Part shown: positions 16,040 through 24,419 of the stretch, piece after piece
Numbering within the stretch: the stretch's first letter is position 1
Layout of the letters: the number at the start of each line of letters is the position of its first letter
The notes under the pieces: generated by a model
Told to the model about the DNA's origin: nothing
Databases searched by the model: none
What the model saw: only the letters and a program-made list of their open reading frames with translations
Source of the DNA: Cellulophaga algicola DSM 14237
Lineage (GTDB): Bacteria; Bacteroidota; Bacteroidia; Flavobacteriales; Flavobacteriaceae
Length of the DNA: 64,000 nt
Direction: 5' to 3'
Assembly: GCF_000186265.1 (NCBI RefSeq)
Contig: NC_014934.1
Span: 2,480,001-2,544,000, forward strand
Translations under genes and position numbers: made by a program

Positions 16040-17128
16040 TTGAAAAAACCATTGCTATCTTATTTTAAAGATTTTTTTGCTTTTAAACGCGTGGTTGGAG
16101 AAGATGTTCAATTACAAGGTTTAGCAAAAGCAGATGATTTGTTAGCTCATTTAATTGCGACTAAAAAAATTCCAGGTTTAGCCATTTCAGTTTTAAAGAA
16201 CGGAGAATCTTATTTTCAAAAAGGATACGGATTTGCAGATCTTGAAAAAAGTATAGCGATACACCCTGAAACATCGGTTTTTAGAATTGCTAGTGTTTCT
16301 AAGCCTATAGCAGCTACTGCGCTTGCACACATGGTTGCAGAAGGAATTATAGATTTAGATGCTTCATTCTATACCTATGTACCTTATTATCCAAAAAAGG
16401 AGTGGGACTTTACTATCCGTCAGCTTGCGAGCCATACGGCGGGTATTAGAGGGTATTTGGGTAAAGAATATGCCTTAAACAACCCCTATAGCATAAAAGA
16501 AAGTATTGCTGTTTTTAAAGATTCAGATTTACTTTTTGAACCAGGAACAGGGTACCATTACAATAGCTATGATTGGGTCTTAATCTCCTTAGCGATGCAG
16601 GAAGCTAGTGGTGTACTTTTCGAAGAGTATGTGTCAGAAAAAGTACTGCAACCACTTGGGCTTAAGAGTACTTTTCCATCAGATATTTCTGGAATAGATA
16701 CTATTGAGAATCAAGAATTACAACTCACGACCTTTTATTCTAAATGTGCTATAGGTTTTAAAGCTGCAATAGCGGCTAATAATCATTATAAATTAGCGGG
16801 TGGGGGCTATTTAGCTACAGCAACAGATATTACAAAAATAGGTCAGGCTTATCTTGATCATAAGATTTTAGATTTTAGTGTTCTAAAACAATTTTTAACC
16901 AGTGAAATGCTAAATCAGAACCCTACTTACTATGGTTTAGGATGGCAAGTGAGTGAGGATGCTAAAGGTAGACCTTATTATGGGCATATAGGTAATGGAG
17001 TAGGTGGTTACGCTAATTTTTTTGTGTATCCAGAACAAAAAATGGTTTTTTCTATCCTTGTAAATTGTACAAACCCTACTATTCAAAAAGTTTTAGATAG
17101 GGTTGTTGACGCTATTCTTGATAGTTAA
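16040..17128 (+). CDS. Serine hydrolase of the beta-lactamase/class C (LACTB-like) family
   Basis: A penicillin-binding-like serine hydrolase of 362 residues that starts with TTG two bases after the previous stop. The nucleophile motif is S85-V-S-K88 in RIASVSKPIA. The second motif reads Y172-H-Y174-N-S, so the usual Y-S-N is changed to Y-N-S. A C-terminal HIGNGVGG stands where class C enzymes have KTG/HTG. No signal peptide is evident, so the protein may be cytoplasmic. The substrate is unknown; peptidase or esterase activity is typical of the family. Confidence 0.85.
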   Translation: MKKPLLSYFKDFFAFKRVVGEDVQLQGLAKADDLLAHLIATKKIPGLAISVLKNGESYFQKGYGFADLEKSIAIHPETSVFRIASVSKPIAATALAHMVAEGIIDLDASFYTYVPYYPKKEWDFTIRQLASHTAGIRGYLGKEYALNNPYSIKESIAVFKDSDLLFEPGTGYHYNSYDWVLISLAMQEASGVLFEEYVSEKVLQPLGLKSTFPSDISGIDTIENQELQLTTFYSKCAIGFKAAIAANNHYKLAGGGYLATATDITKIGQAYLDHKILDFSVLKQFLTSEMLNQNPTYYGLGWQVSEDAKGRPYYGHIGNGVGGYANFFVYPEQKMVFSILVNCTNPTIQKVLDRVVDAILDS

Positions 17129-17296
17129 AACAATAGTTACTACTTGGTAATAGCTAGAAAAATAGTTCTTAATTATTTTTTTTTGATCCAGAGTCTCCTT
17201 TAGTGATAAACTATTCGCATCAAAAGACATATAATCTCACAGTATCGGTACTTATTGTTTTAAAAAATAAAAGATTAAAAAAAAGATCTTAGTATA

Positions 17297-17327
17297 TTTT
17301 GATTTTTGAATATAAGTATTACTTTAG
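17297..17327 (+). promoter_or_regulatory. Candidate promoter of the pheA attenuator operon
   Basis: TTTTG at 17297-17301 and TACTTTAG at 17320-17327 (one mismatch to TAnnTTTG) are separated by 18 bp. The start would fall about 10 bp before the leader peptide ATG. Confidence 0.45.
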
Positions 17328-17345
17328 CCAAAGTTTATTACAATT

Positions 17346-17417
17346 ATGACAAAACTATATTTCTGGAACGGTTTCTTTTTTTACTTCTTTTTTAAGAGAG
17401 GTGCGGGACTGTTGTAG
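17346..17417 (+). CDS. pheL: Phenylalanine leader peptide
   Basis: A 23-codon reading frame with 7 Phe, 2 Tyr and 1 Trp. The core reads FWNGFFFYFFF, ending at a TAG (17415-17417) just before a terminator hairpin. It precedes pheA, the first gene of Phe biosynthesis from prephenate. When charged tRNA-Phe is scarce the ribosome would stall on the Phe codons and leave the distal bases free for antitermination. The gene is too short for standard gene callers. The E. coli pheA leader is the functional parallel; no sequence homology is claimed. Confidence 0.88.
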   Translation: MTKLYFWNGFFFYFFFKRGAGLL

Positions 17418-17473
17418 TATATTTCAAAATATATATTTCAAAAAAGTCCCGTATATAACGGGGCTTTTTTTTT
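17403..17473 (+). promoter_or_regulatory. Transcription attenuator: antiterminator and terminator
   Basis: Terminator: AAAGTCCCGT (17443-17452) pairs with ACGGGGCTTT (17458-17467) around an ATATA loop and is followed by a run of T. Antiterminator: GCGGGACT (17403-17410), which lies in the last leader codons, can pair with AGTCCCGT (17445-17452), the 5' arm of the terminator. A ribosome at the leader stop would mask 17403-17410 and allow termination; a ribosome stalled on Phe codons would not. All elements and spacings needed for classical attenuation are present. Confidence 0.85.
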
Positions 17474-17529
17474 GATTTTTTTTGAGATGTCAATAGTAAT
17501 TGTAGTATTTAAATAATAGGAGTTTAGGT

Positions 17530-18357
17530 ATGAAATTAAAAATAGCCATACAAGGAGTAAAAGGTTCTAACCACCATCAAGTGGCGAAAGATTACTTTGG
17601 AGAAAACATTGAACTGGTAGAATGCATGTCTTTTGACGAGCTAGTTTGTCAAACTTTATCAGGAAGAGCAGACCAAGCTGTTATGGCTATAGAGAATTCT
17701 ATTGCAGGTTCTATAATTCCAAACTATGCATTGATTCATCATAATAATTTGCATGTTATTGGAGAGCATTTTTTAAATATCCATCATAATTTAATGGTTC
17801 TTCCAGGTCAGAAAATTGAAGATATTAAAGAAGTACATTCACATCCTATGGCGTTGTTGCAGTGTAAAGATTTTTTAAAATCGTATGCACATATTAAATT
17901 GGTAGAAGCGGTAGATACTGCTGAAACAGCGCAACAAATTCAAGAAAAGCAATTAATGAATATTGCGGCAATTGCACCTAAAGCTGCGGCAGAATTATAT
18001 GGTTTAGAGATTATTGCCAATGAGATACAGACCATCAGCAATAATTCAACTCGTTTCTTAATCATCAATAAAGAAAATAAAGCGTTGCCGCCAGAAGAAA
18101 TCAATAAAGCTTCTATACGTTTTATTGCAGATCACAAACGAGGTAGTTTGGCAGCATTGCTAAATGTAATGAGTGATTGTAATTTAAATTTAACTAAAAT
18201 ACAATCGTTACCCGTTATTGAGCGCCCATGGAAGTATGCATTTTTTGTTGATGTTACTTTTGATGCGTATCAGGATTTCACAAAAGCAAAATCGCTTTTA
18301 GAAATTATGACGGAAGAATTTAAAATATTAGGAGAATATAAAAACGCTAGAGTATGA
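17530..18357 (+). CDS. pheA: Prephenate dehydratase (PDT-ACT)
   Basis: The enzyme converts prephenate to phenylpyruvate. It has 275 residues: the PDT domain up to about 180 (AIENSIAGSI, SHPMALLQC, SNNSTRFL) and an ACT domain from about 195. There is no chorismate mutase domain; that activity is fused to DAHP synthase at 20635. In the ACT domain the Phe-binding motifs GALV and ESRP of the E. coli P-protein align without gaps to GSLA and QSLP, so feedback binding of Phe may be weak or altered. Expression is likely set by the upstream Phe attenuator. It overlaps the next gene by 4 bp (ATGA). Confidence 0.95.
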   Translation: MKLKIAIQGVKGSNHHQVAKDYFGENIELVECMSFDELVCQTLSGRADQAVMAIENSIAGSIIPNYALIHHNNLHVIGEHFLNIHHNLMVLPGQKIEDIKEVHSHPMALLQCKDFLKSYAHIKLVEAVDTAETAQQIQEKQLMNIAAIAPKAAAELYGLEIIANEIQTISNNSTRFLIINKENKALPPEEINKASIRFIADHKRGSLAALLNVMSDCNLNLTKIQSLPVIERPWKYAFFVDVTFDAYQDFTKAKSLLEIMTEEFKILGEYKNARV

Positions 18358-19499
18358 TCATAACTGCAGATCGGCTAAATACCGTAGAAGAATACTACTT
18401 TTCAAAAAAACTAAGAGAAGTTCGCGGATTAATGGCTGAAGGAAAACCAATCATTAATATGGGTATTGGTAGTCCAGACTTAGCACCTTCAGAGGATGTG
18501 ATAAAAGCAGTACAGGAAGCTGTAACGGATGCTGGTGCACATCAATACCAAAGTTACCAAGGTTTACCAGAATTTAGAGAGGCTATTGTTAATTTTTATA
18601 GTAACTACTATGATGTTCTTGTTAATCCGTTAACGGAGGTTCTTCCTTTAATGGGCTCTAAAGAGGGAATCATGCATATTAGCATGGCATTTTTGAACCC
18701 TGGAGATGAGGCACTAATACCTAACCCTGGCTACCCTACCTATACATCGGTAACTAAGCTAGTAGGAGCGGCGCCAAAATATTACGATCTAACGGCAGCT
18801 TCTAAATGGTTTCCAGATTTAGAAGTTTTAGAGGAACAAGATGTATCTAAAGTAAAAGTAATGTGGGTTTCGTATCCGCATATGCCTACAGGGGCTTCAG
18901 CTACCAAAGATCAATTTAAAGCATTAATTGCTTTTGCTAAGCGAAATGATATTTTATTGATTAATGATAATCCTTATAGTTTTGTGCTGAATGCCACTCC
19001 AGAAAGTATTTTAAGTATTGATGGGGCTAAAGATGTTGCTTTAGAACTTAATTCTTTAAGTAAAACATTTAACATGGCTGGTTGGCGTGTAGGAATGGTT
19101 TTAGGTAGTGAGGCGCATATTAGTGCTATTTTAAAAGTTAAAAGTAATATGGATTCAGGTATGTTTTACGGCATACAGAAAGGAGCTATTGCAGCATTGA
19201 AAAGTAGCCAAGATTGGTTTGATGGATTGAATGAAATCTATGAAAAGCGTAAAGCCTTAATGTTGCAATTAGCAGATAAACTAGGTTGTTCGTATGATGA
19301 AAATGCGGTAGGCATGTTTGTTTGGGCAAAATTACCAGAAGGAGCAGTATCTGCAGAGGAATTTATTGATGACATACTTTATACGAAAAATATTTTCATC
19401 ACTCCAGGAACTATTTTCGGAAGTAATGGAGAAGGGTATATTCGTTTTTCACTTTGTGTAACTGAGGATAAAATTAAAGAAGCGATTAGTCGGTTTTAA
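18354..19499 (+). CDS. Class I/II aminotransferase, probable aromatic-amino-acid aminotransferase
   Basis: A PLP enzyme of 381 residues. The PLP lysine lies in SLSKTFNMAGWRVG; NPGYPTYTS and the SYPHMPTG segment are typical of fold-type I aminotransferases. Its start overlaps the stop of pheA and it lies before tyrA, so it most likely transaminates phenylpyruvate and hydroxyphenylpyruvate to Phe and Tyr. The family also includes aspartate and LL-DAP aminotransferases; the exact substrate is inferred from context. Confidence 0.88.
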   Translation: MIITADRLNTVEEYYFSKKLREVRGLMAEGKPIINMGIGSPDLAPSEDVIKAVQEAVTDAGAHQYQSYQGLPEFREAIVNFYSNYYDVLVNPLTEVLPLMGSKEGIMHISMAFLNPGDEALIPNPGYPTYTSVTKLVGAAPKYYDLTAASKWFPDLEVLEEQDVSKVKVMWVSYPHMPTGASATKDQFKALIAFAKRNDILLINDNPYSFVLNATPESILSIDGAKDVALELNSLSKTFNMAGWRVGMVLGSEAHISAILKVKSNMDSGMFYGIQKGAIAALKSSQDWFDGLNEIYEKRKALMLQLADKLGCSYDENAVGMFVWAKLPEGAVSAEEFIDDILYTKNIFITPGTIFGSNGEGYIRFSLCVTEDKIKEAISRF

Positions 19500-19553
19500 G
19501 CAAAATTGTTGGTTACTGCGTACAACATGTAAAGAATTTTTTAAAAAAAACTA

Positions 19554-19577
19554 TTCACTGAGCGTAGTTATTGTGAG
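19554..19577 (+). repeat. Worn copy of the TCATTGAGCG palindromic repeat
   Basis: TTCACTGAGCGTAGTTATTGTGAG resembles the repeat at 1907-1938. It lies in a 263-bp gap that also holds low-complexity AATTAAG/AATACAG runs (about 19669-19706). No gene is seen in the gap. Confidence 0.4.
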
Positions 19578-19762
19578 TTGGTTGCATCGTAAGTTTAGGA
19601 TAAGAAATAATATCTGTTCGAGCGCTTTTATATGAAGTAAGTCGTTTTAAGAACAGGTTTCGGAAATTAAGAATTAAGAAAAAAGAATGCAGAATACAGA
19701 AAAATGATAGCGTAAGACTTGATTTTTCTTTTTCGAAACTTTTCTCTTTTATCAAAATAAAA

Positions 19763-20623
19763 ATGAACGTATTTATTGTAGGTGTCGGATTAATAGGAGG
19801 ATCAATGGCTAAGGATATAAAAGTTAATAATCCTAATGCAGTGATTTATGGTATCGATACCAACGAAAAACATATCGAAGAAGCTTTATCAATTAAATTA
19901 ATTGATAAAAAAGCTAGTTATGATGATTTGTCAATAGCGGATATCGTAATCATCTCAGTGCCTGTAGATGTTATGGTTTTTGAGCTTCCTAAAGTGTTGG
20001 ATGTCGTAAATGATGATGCTGTTGTGTTGGATGCAGGCTCTACAAAAGCTTTAATTTGTAACGCTGTAGCTTCACATCCTAAAAGAAGAAATTTTTTAGC
20101 ATGTCATCCTATAGCAGGAACAGAGTTTTCTGGCCCATCGGCAGCAATTAATGATTTGTTTCGAGGCAAAACAAATATTATTTGTGAGGTCGAAAAAACA
20201 GCCTTCAAATTGCAAGAAAGAGCACTGACTGTTTTTCAGAAATTAGGGATGCGAATTCGGTATATGAATCCGGAAGCGCATGATAAACATATTGCTTATG
20301 TATCACATTTGTCGCATATCAGTTCCTTTATGCTGGGAAAAACGGTAATTGAGAAAGAGAAAAACGAGCGAGATATCTTTGATATGGCGGGCAGTGGATT
20401 TGAAAGTACGGTTCGTTTGGCAAAAAGTTCACCAGCAATGTGGACCCCGATTTTTAAACAGAACAAAGCTAATGTTGTAGAGACTTTAGATGAATACATA
20501 CAAAACCTGAAAGCTTTTAAACAAATGCTTTTAGAAGATGATTTTGAAGGTATTTACAATGAAATGAATAGTACCAATAGAATAAAAGAAATATTAAACG
20601 GAATACCACTTAATAAAAAATAG
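19763..20623 (+). CDS. tyrA: Prephenate dehydrogenase
   Basis: This 286-residue enzyme makes 4-hydroxyphenylpyruvate from prephenate with NAD(P). The Rossmann motif GVGLIGGSMA is at the N-terminus, HPIAGTEFSGP contains an active-site His, and HDKHIAYVSHLSH carries the second conserved His cluster. It lacks a fused chorismate mutase domain and an ACT domain. It lies in the aromatic operon between the aminotransferase and DAHP synthase genes. Confidence 0.95.
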   Translation: MNVFIVGVGLIGGSMAKDIKVNNPNAVIYGIDTNEKHIEEALSIKLIDKKASYDDLSIADIVIISVPVDVMVFELPKVLDVVNDDAVVLDAGSTKALICNAVASHPKRRNFLACHPIAGTEFSGPSAAINDLFRGKTNIICEVEKTAFKLQERALTVFQKLGMRIRYMNPEAHDKHIAYVSHLSHISSFMLGKTVIEKEKNERDIFDMAGSGFESTVRLAKSSPAMWTPIFKQNKANVVETLDEYIQNLKAFKQMLLEDDFEGIYNEMNSTNRIKEILNGIPLNKK

Positions 20624-20634
20624 AACAAGAAGAG

Positions 20635-21717
20635 ATGGAGAATTCAAAACAAATGAGAACATGGTTGGATGATATGAAACTAGATCATCCTCTAGTAATA
20701 GCAGGGCCATGTAGTGCGGAAACGGAAGAGCAAGTACTAAAAATTGCACATCAATTAAAAGATACTGATGTAAATTATTACCGCGCTGGTATTTGGAAAC
20801 CAAGAACTCGTCCTGGAATGTTTGAGGGGGTAGGAGCTTTAGGTTTAAAGTGGTTACAAAAAGTTAAGGCAGAAACAGGTATGAAAACTTGTACAGAAGT
20901 TGCTAATGCAGCTCATGTAAAGTTAGCTTTAGAGCATGATATTGATTTGTTATGGATTGGTGCGCGTTCTACGGTGAGCCCTTTTATTATGCAAGAAATT
21001 GCAGATGCTTTAGGAGAAACAGATAAAATTGTATTGGTTAAAAATCCTGTAAACCCAGATTTAGCACTTTGGTTAGGTGGTATTGAAAGATTAAAAACAG
21101 CTGGTGTTAAAAATTTAGGAGCAATTCATAGAGGTTTCTCTACATATGAGAAAACAAAATATAGAAATATTCCAGAATGGCAGATAGCGATTGAGTTTCA
21201 GAATAAATTTCCAGATTTACCTTTAATCAACGATCCATCTCATATTACAGGAAATAGAGAAATGATTTTTGATGTATGTCAGACAGCATTAGATCTTAAT
21301 TTTGATGGCTTAATGGTAGAAACACATTTTGATCCTGAAAATGCTTGGAGTGATGCAGCACAGCAAGTGACTCCAGAAAAATTAATTCAGATCATGCGTG
21401 ATTTGAAAATTAGAAAAGAATCTGATCCTGAAGCTGAATATAATAGCGAATTGAGTAATTTAAGAGCTCAGATAGATGTTGTAGATGCTCAATTAATTGA
21501 GATGCTAGGGAAGAGAATGAAAATTTCTGATGGTATTGGAGGTTTAAAAAAGCAAAAAAATGTTGCTGTTCTTCAATCAAACAGATGGAATCAAATTTTG
21601 GGTGCAATGATCTTAGAAGGAGAATCTAAAGGACTGAGCGAAGAGTTTGTTTTAAAAATGTTTAAAGCAATTCATCAAGAATCCATAAACCACCAAGAGA
21701 AAGTTATAAACTCTTAA
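20635..21717 (+). CDS. Bifunctional 3-deoxy-7-phosphoheptulonate synthase / chorismate mutase
   Basis: The N-terminal part (about 1-260) is a DAHP synthase of the type I beta group (VIAGPCSAETEEQ, RAGIWKPRTRPGMFEG, IGARSTVSPF, DPSHITG), the entry step of the shikimate pathway. The C-terminal part (about 270-355) is an AroQ chorismate mutase (LRAQIDVVDAQLIEMLGKRM). In related Bacillus-type enzymes the fused mutase also senses prephenate or chorismate for feedback control, with the domains in the opposite order. It is the last gene of the aromatic operon and is followed by a terminator. Confidence 0.95.
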   Translation: MENSKQMRTWLDDMKLDHPLVIAGPCSAETEEQVLKIAHQLKDTDVNYYRAGIWKPRTRPGMFEGVGALGLKWLQKVKAETGMKTCTEVANAAHVKLALEHDIDLLWIGARSTVSPFIMQEIADALGETDKIVLVKNPVNPDLALWLGGIERLKTAGVKNLGAIHRGFSTYEKTKYRNIPEWQIAIEFQNKFPDLPLINDPSHITGNREMIFDVCQTALDLNFDGLMVETHFDPENAWSDAAQQVTPEKLIQIMRDLKIRKESDPEAEYNSELSNLRAQIDVVDAQLIEMLGKRMKISDGIGGLKKQKNVAVLQSNRWNQILGAMILEGESKGLSEEFVLKMFKAIHQESINHQEKVINS

Positions 21718-21739
21718 GTTCTATTCTCGTCATATAATT

Positions 21740-21768
21740 AAAACCCGCTTTTTTAAGTGGGTTTTTTT
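21740..21768 (+). terminator. Terminator of the aromatic operon
   Basis: AAAACCCGCTT pairs with AAGTGGGTTTT around a T4 loop and is followed by T residues. Confidence 0.85.
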
Positions 21769-21830
21769 ATTTTTAAAGTGTAACATTTGTAAAAAGTCTT
21801 TGTCTTTATAAAAATTTAAATAAATACAAT

Positions 21831-22505
21831 ATGAAAAATTTACTACTCGCATCCTTTTTTCTGATAACTCTTAGTGCTTTCTCGCAACGGATTGTAGATA
21901 GAGATATGGGCAACTTTCATGAGGTAAAAGTTTTTGATCTTATTGAGGTGAATCTTATAAAATCTGAAGAGAATAAAGTTCTGATCAAAGGGAAAAATGT
22001 AGACGACATTAGTCTGGTAAACAAAAATGGGGTCTTAAAAATTAGAATGATTTTAGATAAAATATTTCATGGGGAAGATACTTTTGTAGAGGTGTATTAT
22101 AAAGAGCTAAGTTTAATTGATGGAAATGAAGGGGCTAAAATAACTTCAAATGCGACTATTGAGCAAAATATGATTGAGCTTAAAACTCAAGAAGGCGCAC
22201 AGATAAAAGTAGGGTTAGATGTAGATTATCTTAAGGTGCGCGCTGTTACGGGGGGTATTGTTGAAGCTTCAGGAATGGCAAAAAATCAAGAGGTAGTTTT
22301 AAATACAGGAGGTATCTTTGAAGGTAGAGAATTAAGAACAGAAATGGCAACGGTAAAAATTACAGCAGCAGGAGAAGCGGAAGTTTATGCTTCTAAAAAA
22401 ATTGATATTAAAATTAAAGCTGGAGGTGACGTTAATGTTTATGGAAACCCAAAACAAGTAAATAAAAATATTTTTGCAGGGGGTAGAGTTCGGATTATGG
22501 AGTAA
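21831..22505 (+). CDS. Secreted GIN-domain (DUF2807) protein
   Basis: A 224-residue protein with signal peptide (LLLASFFLITLSAFSQ) and a DUF2807 beta-helix. The opening FHEVKVFDLIEVNLIKSEEN is the domain hallmark, and regular beta-turn repeats follow (KVRAVTGGIVEASG, IKAGGDVNVYGNP). It has no lipobox, unlike the GIN protein at 15279. The role is unknown; periplasmic or surface location is expected. Confidence 0.82.
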   Translation: MKNLLLASFFLITLSAFSQRIVDRDMGNFHEVKVFDLIEVNLIKSEENKVLIKGKNVDDISLVNKNGVLKIRMILDKIFHGEDTFVEVYYKELSLIDGNEGAKITSNATIEQNMIELKTQEGAQIKVGLDVDYLKVRAVTGGIVEASGMAKNQEVVLNTGGIFEGRELRTEMATVKITAAGEAEVYASKKIDIKIKAGGDVNVYGNPKQVNKNIFAGGRVRIME

Positions 22506-22622
22506 GAGTGCAGCTTATAAATAGCTTGGTTACATCAGGTAAGAGTAAAAGCAACTTCGTTTCTTGTGCTTTATTAAGCATAAAAGTTGTTATTTTGTGT
22601 TTCAAAATCGAAAAAGAAGTAA

Positions 22623-23576
22623 ATGCAAGGAGTCGTATATAAATCTACTGGTAGTTGGTACACTGTAAAAACCCAAGAAGGTAGCTTTTACGAATGCAGA
22701 ATTAAAGGAAAATTCAGGATTAAAGGAATTAAAAGTACCAATCCCGTTTCTGTCGGAGATAATGTAACTTTTGAGGTGGAAACTATTGGTGATGAAACTG
22801 TCGGAATTATTAACGATATAGCCATTCGTAGAAACTACATCATCCGTAAGTCAGTAAACTTATCAAAACAGACGCATATTATCGCTGCTAATTTGGATCA
22901 AGTTTTTCTTATGATTACGCTTAATAATCCGCCTACTTCTACAAGTTTTATAGATCGTTTTTTAGTAACAGCAGAGGCTTATCATATTCCGGCTATCTTA
23001 TTGTTTAATAAGATAGATACCTATAATGACGAGGAGCTAGATGAAATTAAATATTTAGCGGCACTCTACCGTAGTGTTGGTTATACCTGTATGGGTATCT
23101 CTTCTACCACAGGAAAGAATATAGAAAAGGTAAAAGAGTTTATGGTGGGTAAAACCAGTATGTTTTCAGGGCATTCTGGGGTAGGAAAATCTACATTGGT
23201 AAATGCTGTAGAGCCCAAACTAGACTTAAAAACAAAAAAGATATCTGTACAGCATGCGCAAGGGCAGCATACGACAACATTTGCTGAAATGTACGATCTA
23301 GATTTTGGTGCTAGAATTATAGACACACCTGGGATTAAAGGTTTTGGTATTGTTGATATGGAAAAGGAAGAAATAGGAAATTATTTTCCCGAATTCTTCG
23401 CATTAAAACAAAAATGTAAATTTAATAATTGTTTGCATATAGAAGAACCTAAATGCGCTGTTAAAGATGCATTAGATAATGATGAGGTAGCATGGAGCAG
23501 GTACCGTAGCTATGTGCAAATGGTTAAGGGTGAAGAAGAAAATTACAGAACAGATATTTACGGAGAGAAAAAGTGA
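22623..23576 (+). CDS. rsgA: Ribosome small-subunit-dependent GTPase RsgA
   Basis: RsgA is a circularly permuted GTPase that helps the last steps of 30S maturation. It shows an N-terminal OB-fold (VYKSTGSWYTVKT), G-motifs in permuted order (NKID near 120, then GHSGVGKST near 183, then DTPG) and a C-terminal zinc knuckle with C-X4-C-X1-H-X5-C (CKFNNCLHIEEPKC). The 317-residue length is normal. The stop overlaps the start of dtd. Confidence 0.96.
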   Translation: MQGVVYKSTGSWYTVKTQEGSFYECRIKGKFRIKGIKSTNPVSVGDNVTFEVETIGDETVGIINDIAIRRNYIIRKSVNLSKQTHIIAANLDQVFLMITLNNPPTSTSFIDRFLVTAEAYHIPAILLFNKIDTYNDEELDEIKYLAALYRSVGYTCMGISSTTGKNIEKVKEFMVGKTSMFSGHSGVGKSTLVNAVEPKLDLKTKKISVQHAQGQHTTTFAEMYDLDFGARIIDTPGIKGFGIVDMEKEEIGNYFPEFFALKQKCKFNNCLHIEEPKCAVKDALDNDEVAWSRYRSYVQMVKGEEENYRTDIYGEKK

Positions 23577-24025
23577 GAGCAGTAGTACAAAGAGTAACAA
23601 AAGCTAGTGTAAGCGTCAATGGGGTGTTAATCAGTAAGATTAATGCGGGATTACTTATTCTTTTAGGTATTGAAGACGCAGATAATACGGATGATATTGA
23701 ATGGCTTTCTAAGAAAATAGCGAATCTTCGTATTTTTAATGATGAAAATGAGGTAATGAATAAATCACTTTTAGACACTGAAGGTGATGCTATTGTTGTG
23801 AGTCAGTTTACATTACACGCAGCTATAAAAAAAGGAAATCGCCCATCTTATATTAAAGCAGCAAGACCAGAAGTTGCTATACCACTTTACGAGCAGTTTG
23901 TTTTAAAGCTAGAGCAAGATTTAAGTAGGAAAGTAGGAACGGGAGTTTTTGGAGCCGATATGAAAGTAGAACTTTTAAATGACGGTCCGGTTACTATTTG
24001 TATTGATACAAAAAATAAAGAATAA
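23573..24025 (+). CDS. dtd: D-aminoacyl-tRNA deacylase
   Basis: Dtd removes D-amino acids and glycine mischarged on tRNAs. The conserved SQFTL (about residues 78-82) and the NDGPVT motif near the C-terminus, which together form the chiral-proofreading site, are present. The 150-residue length is typical. The gene starts within the end of rsgA and is probably co-translated with it. Confidence 0.96.
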   Translation: MRAVVQRVTKASVSVNGVLISKINAGLLILLGIEDADNTDDIEWLSKKIANLRIFNDENEVMNKSLLDTEGDAIVVSQFTLHAAIKKGNRPSYIKAARPEVAIPLYEQFVLKLEQDLSRKVGTGVFGADMKVELLNDGPVTICIDTKNKE

Positions 24026-24037
24026 AACGATACTATC

Positions 24038-24364
24038 ATGAATATTTTAGATTCACAAAAAGCCGTAGATACTTGGATAAAAGAACACGGTGTTCGTTAT
24101 TTCAATGAACTTACTAATATGGCCCAATTAACCGAAGAGGTAGGAGAGGTAGCACGTATTATTGCGCGTAGATATGGAGAGCAAAGCGAAAAAGAATCTG
24201 ATAAAAATAAAGACCTTGGTGAAGAATTGGCAGATGTTGTCTTTGTAGTTTTATGTTTAGCAAACCAAACAGGAATAGATTTGCAACAAGCTTTTGATAA
24301 AAAGTTAGATTTGAAAACAAAGCGTGATCACGATAGACATCATGACAATAAAAAATTGAAATAG
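24038..24364 (+). CDS. MazG-like nucleotide pyrophosphohydrolase
   Basis: A 108-residue all-alpha NTP-PPase. The metal-binding pattern EEVGEVAR (EExxE) near residue 30 and GEELADVVF (ExxD) near residue 65 are the two acidic motifs of the MazG/iMazG superfamily. It probably hydrolyses non-canonical dNTPs to monophosphates. It follows dtd by 12 bp, fitting a housekeeping quality-control operon. Confidence 0.9.
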   Translation: MNILDSQKAVDTWIKEHGVRYFNELTNMAQLTEEVGEVARIIARRYGEQSEKESDKNKDLGEELADVVFVVLCLANQTGIDLQQAFDKKLDLKTKRDHDRHHDNKKLK

Positions 24365-24419
24365 TAGTATCTTTACGGCTTAATTTTTCTAGTCTAGAAA
24401 ATTTCTAAATCATACGATA

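Noticed and set aside
19500-19762. Possible gene in the gap before tyrA
   Set aside because: Only low-complexity runs and a worn palindromic repeat; the one minus-strand frame is short and Ser/Lys/Phe-rich without a family match.
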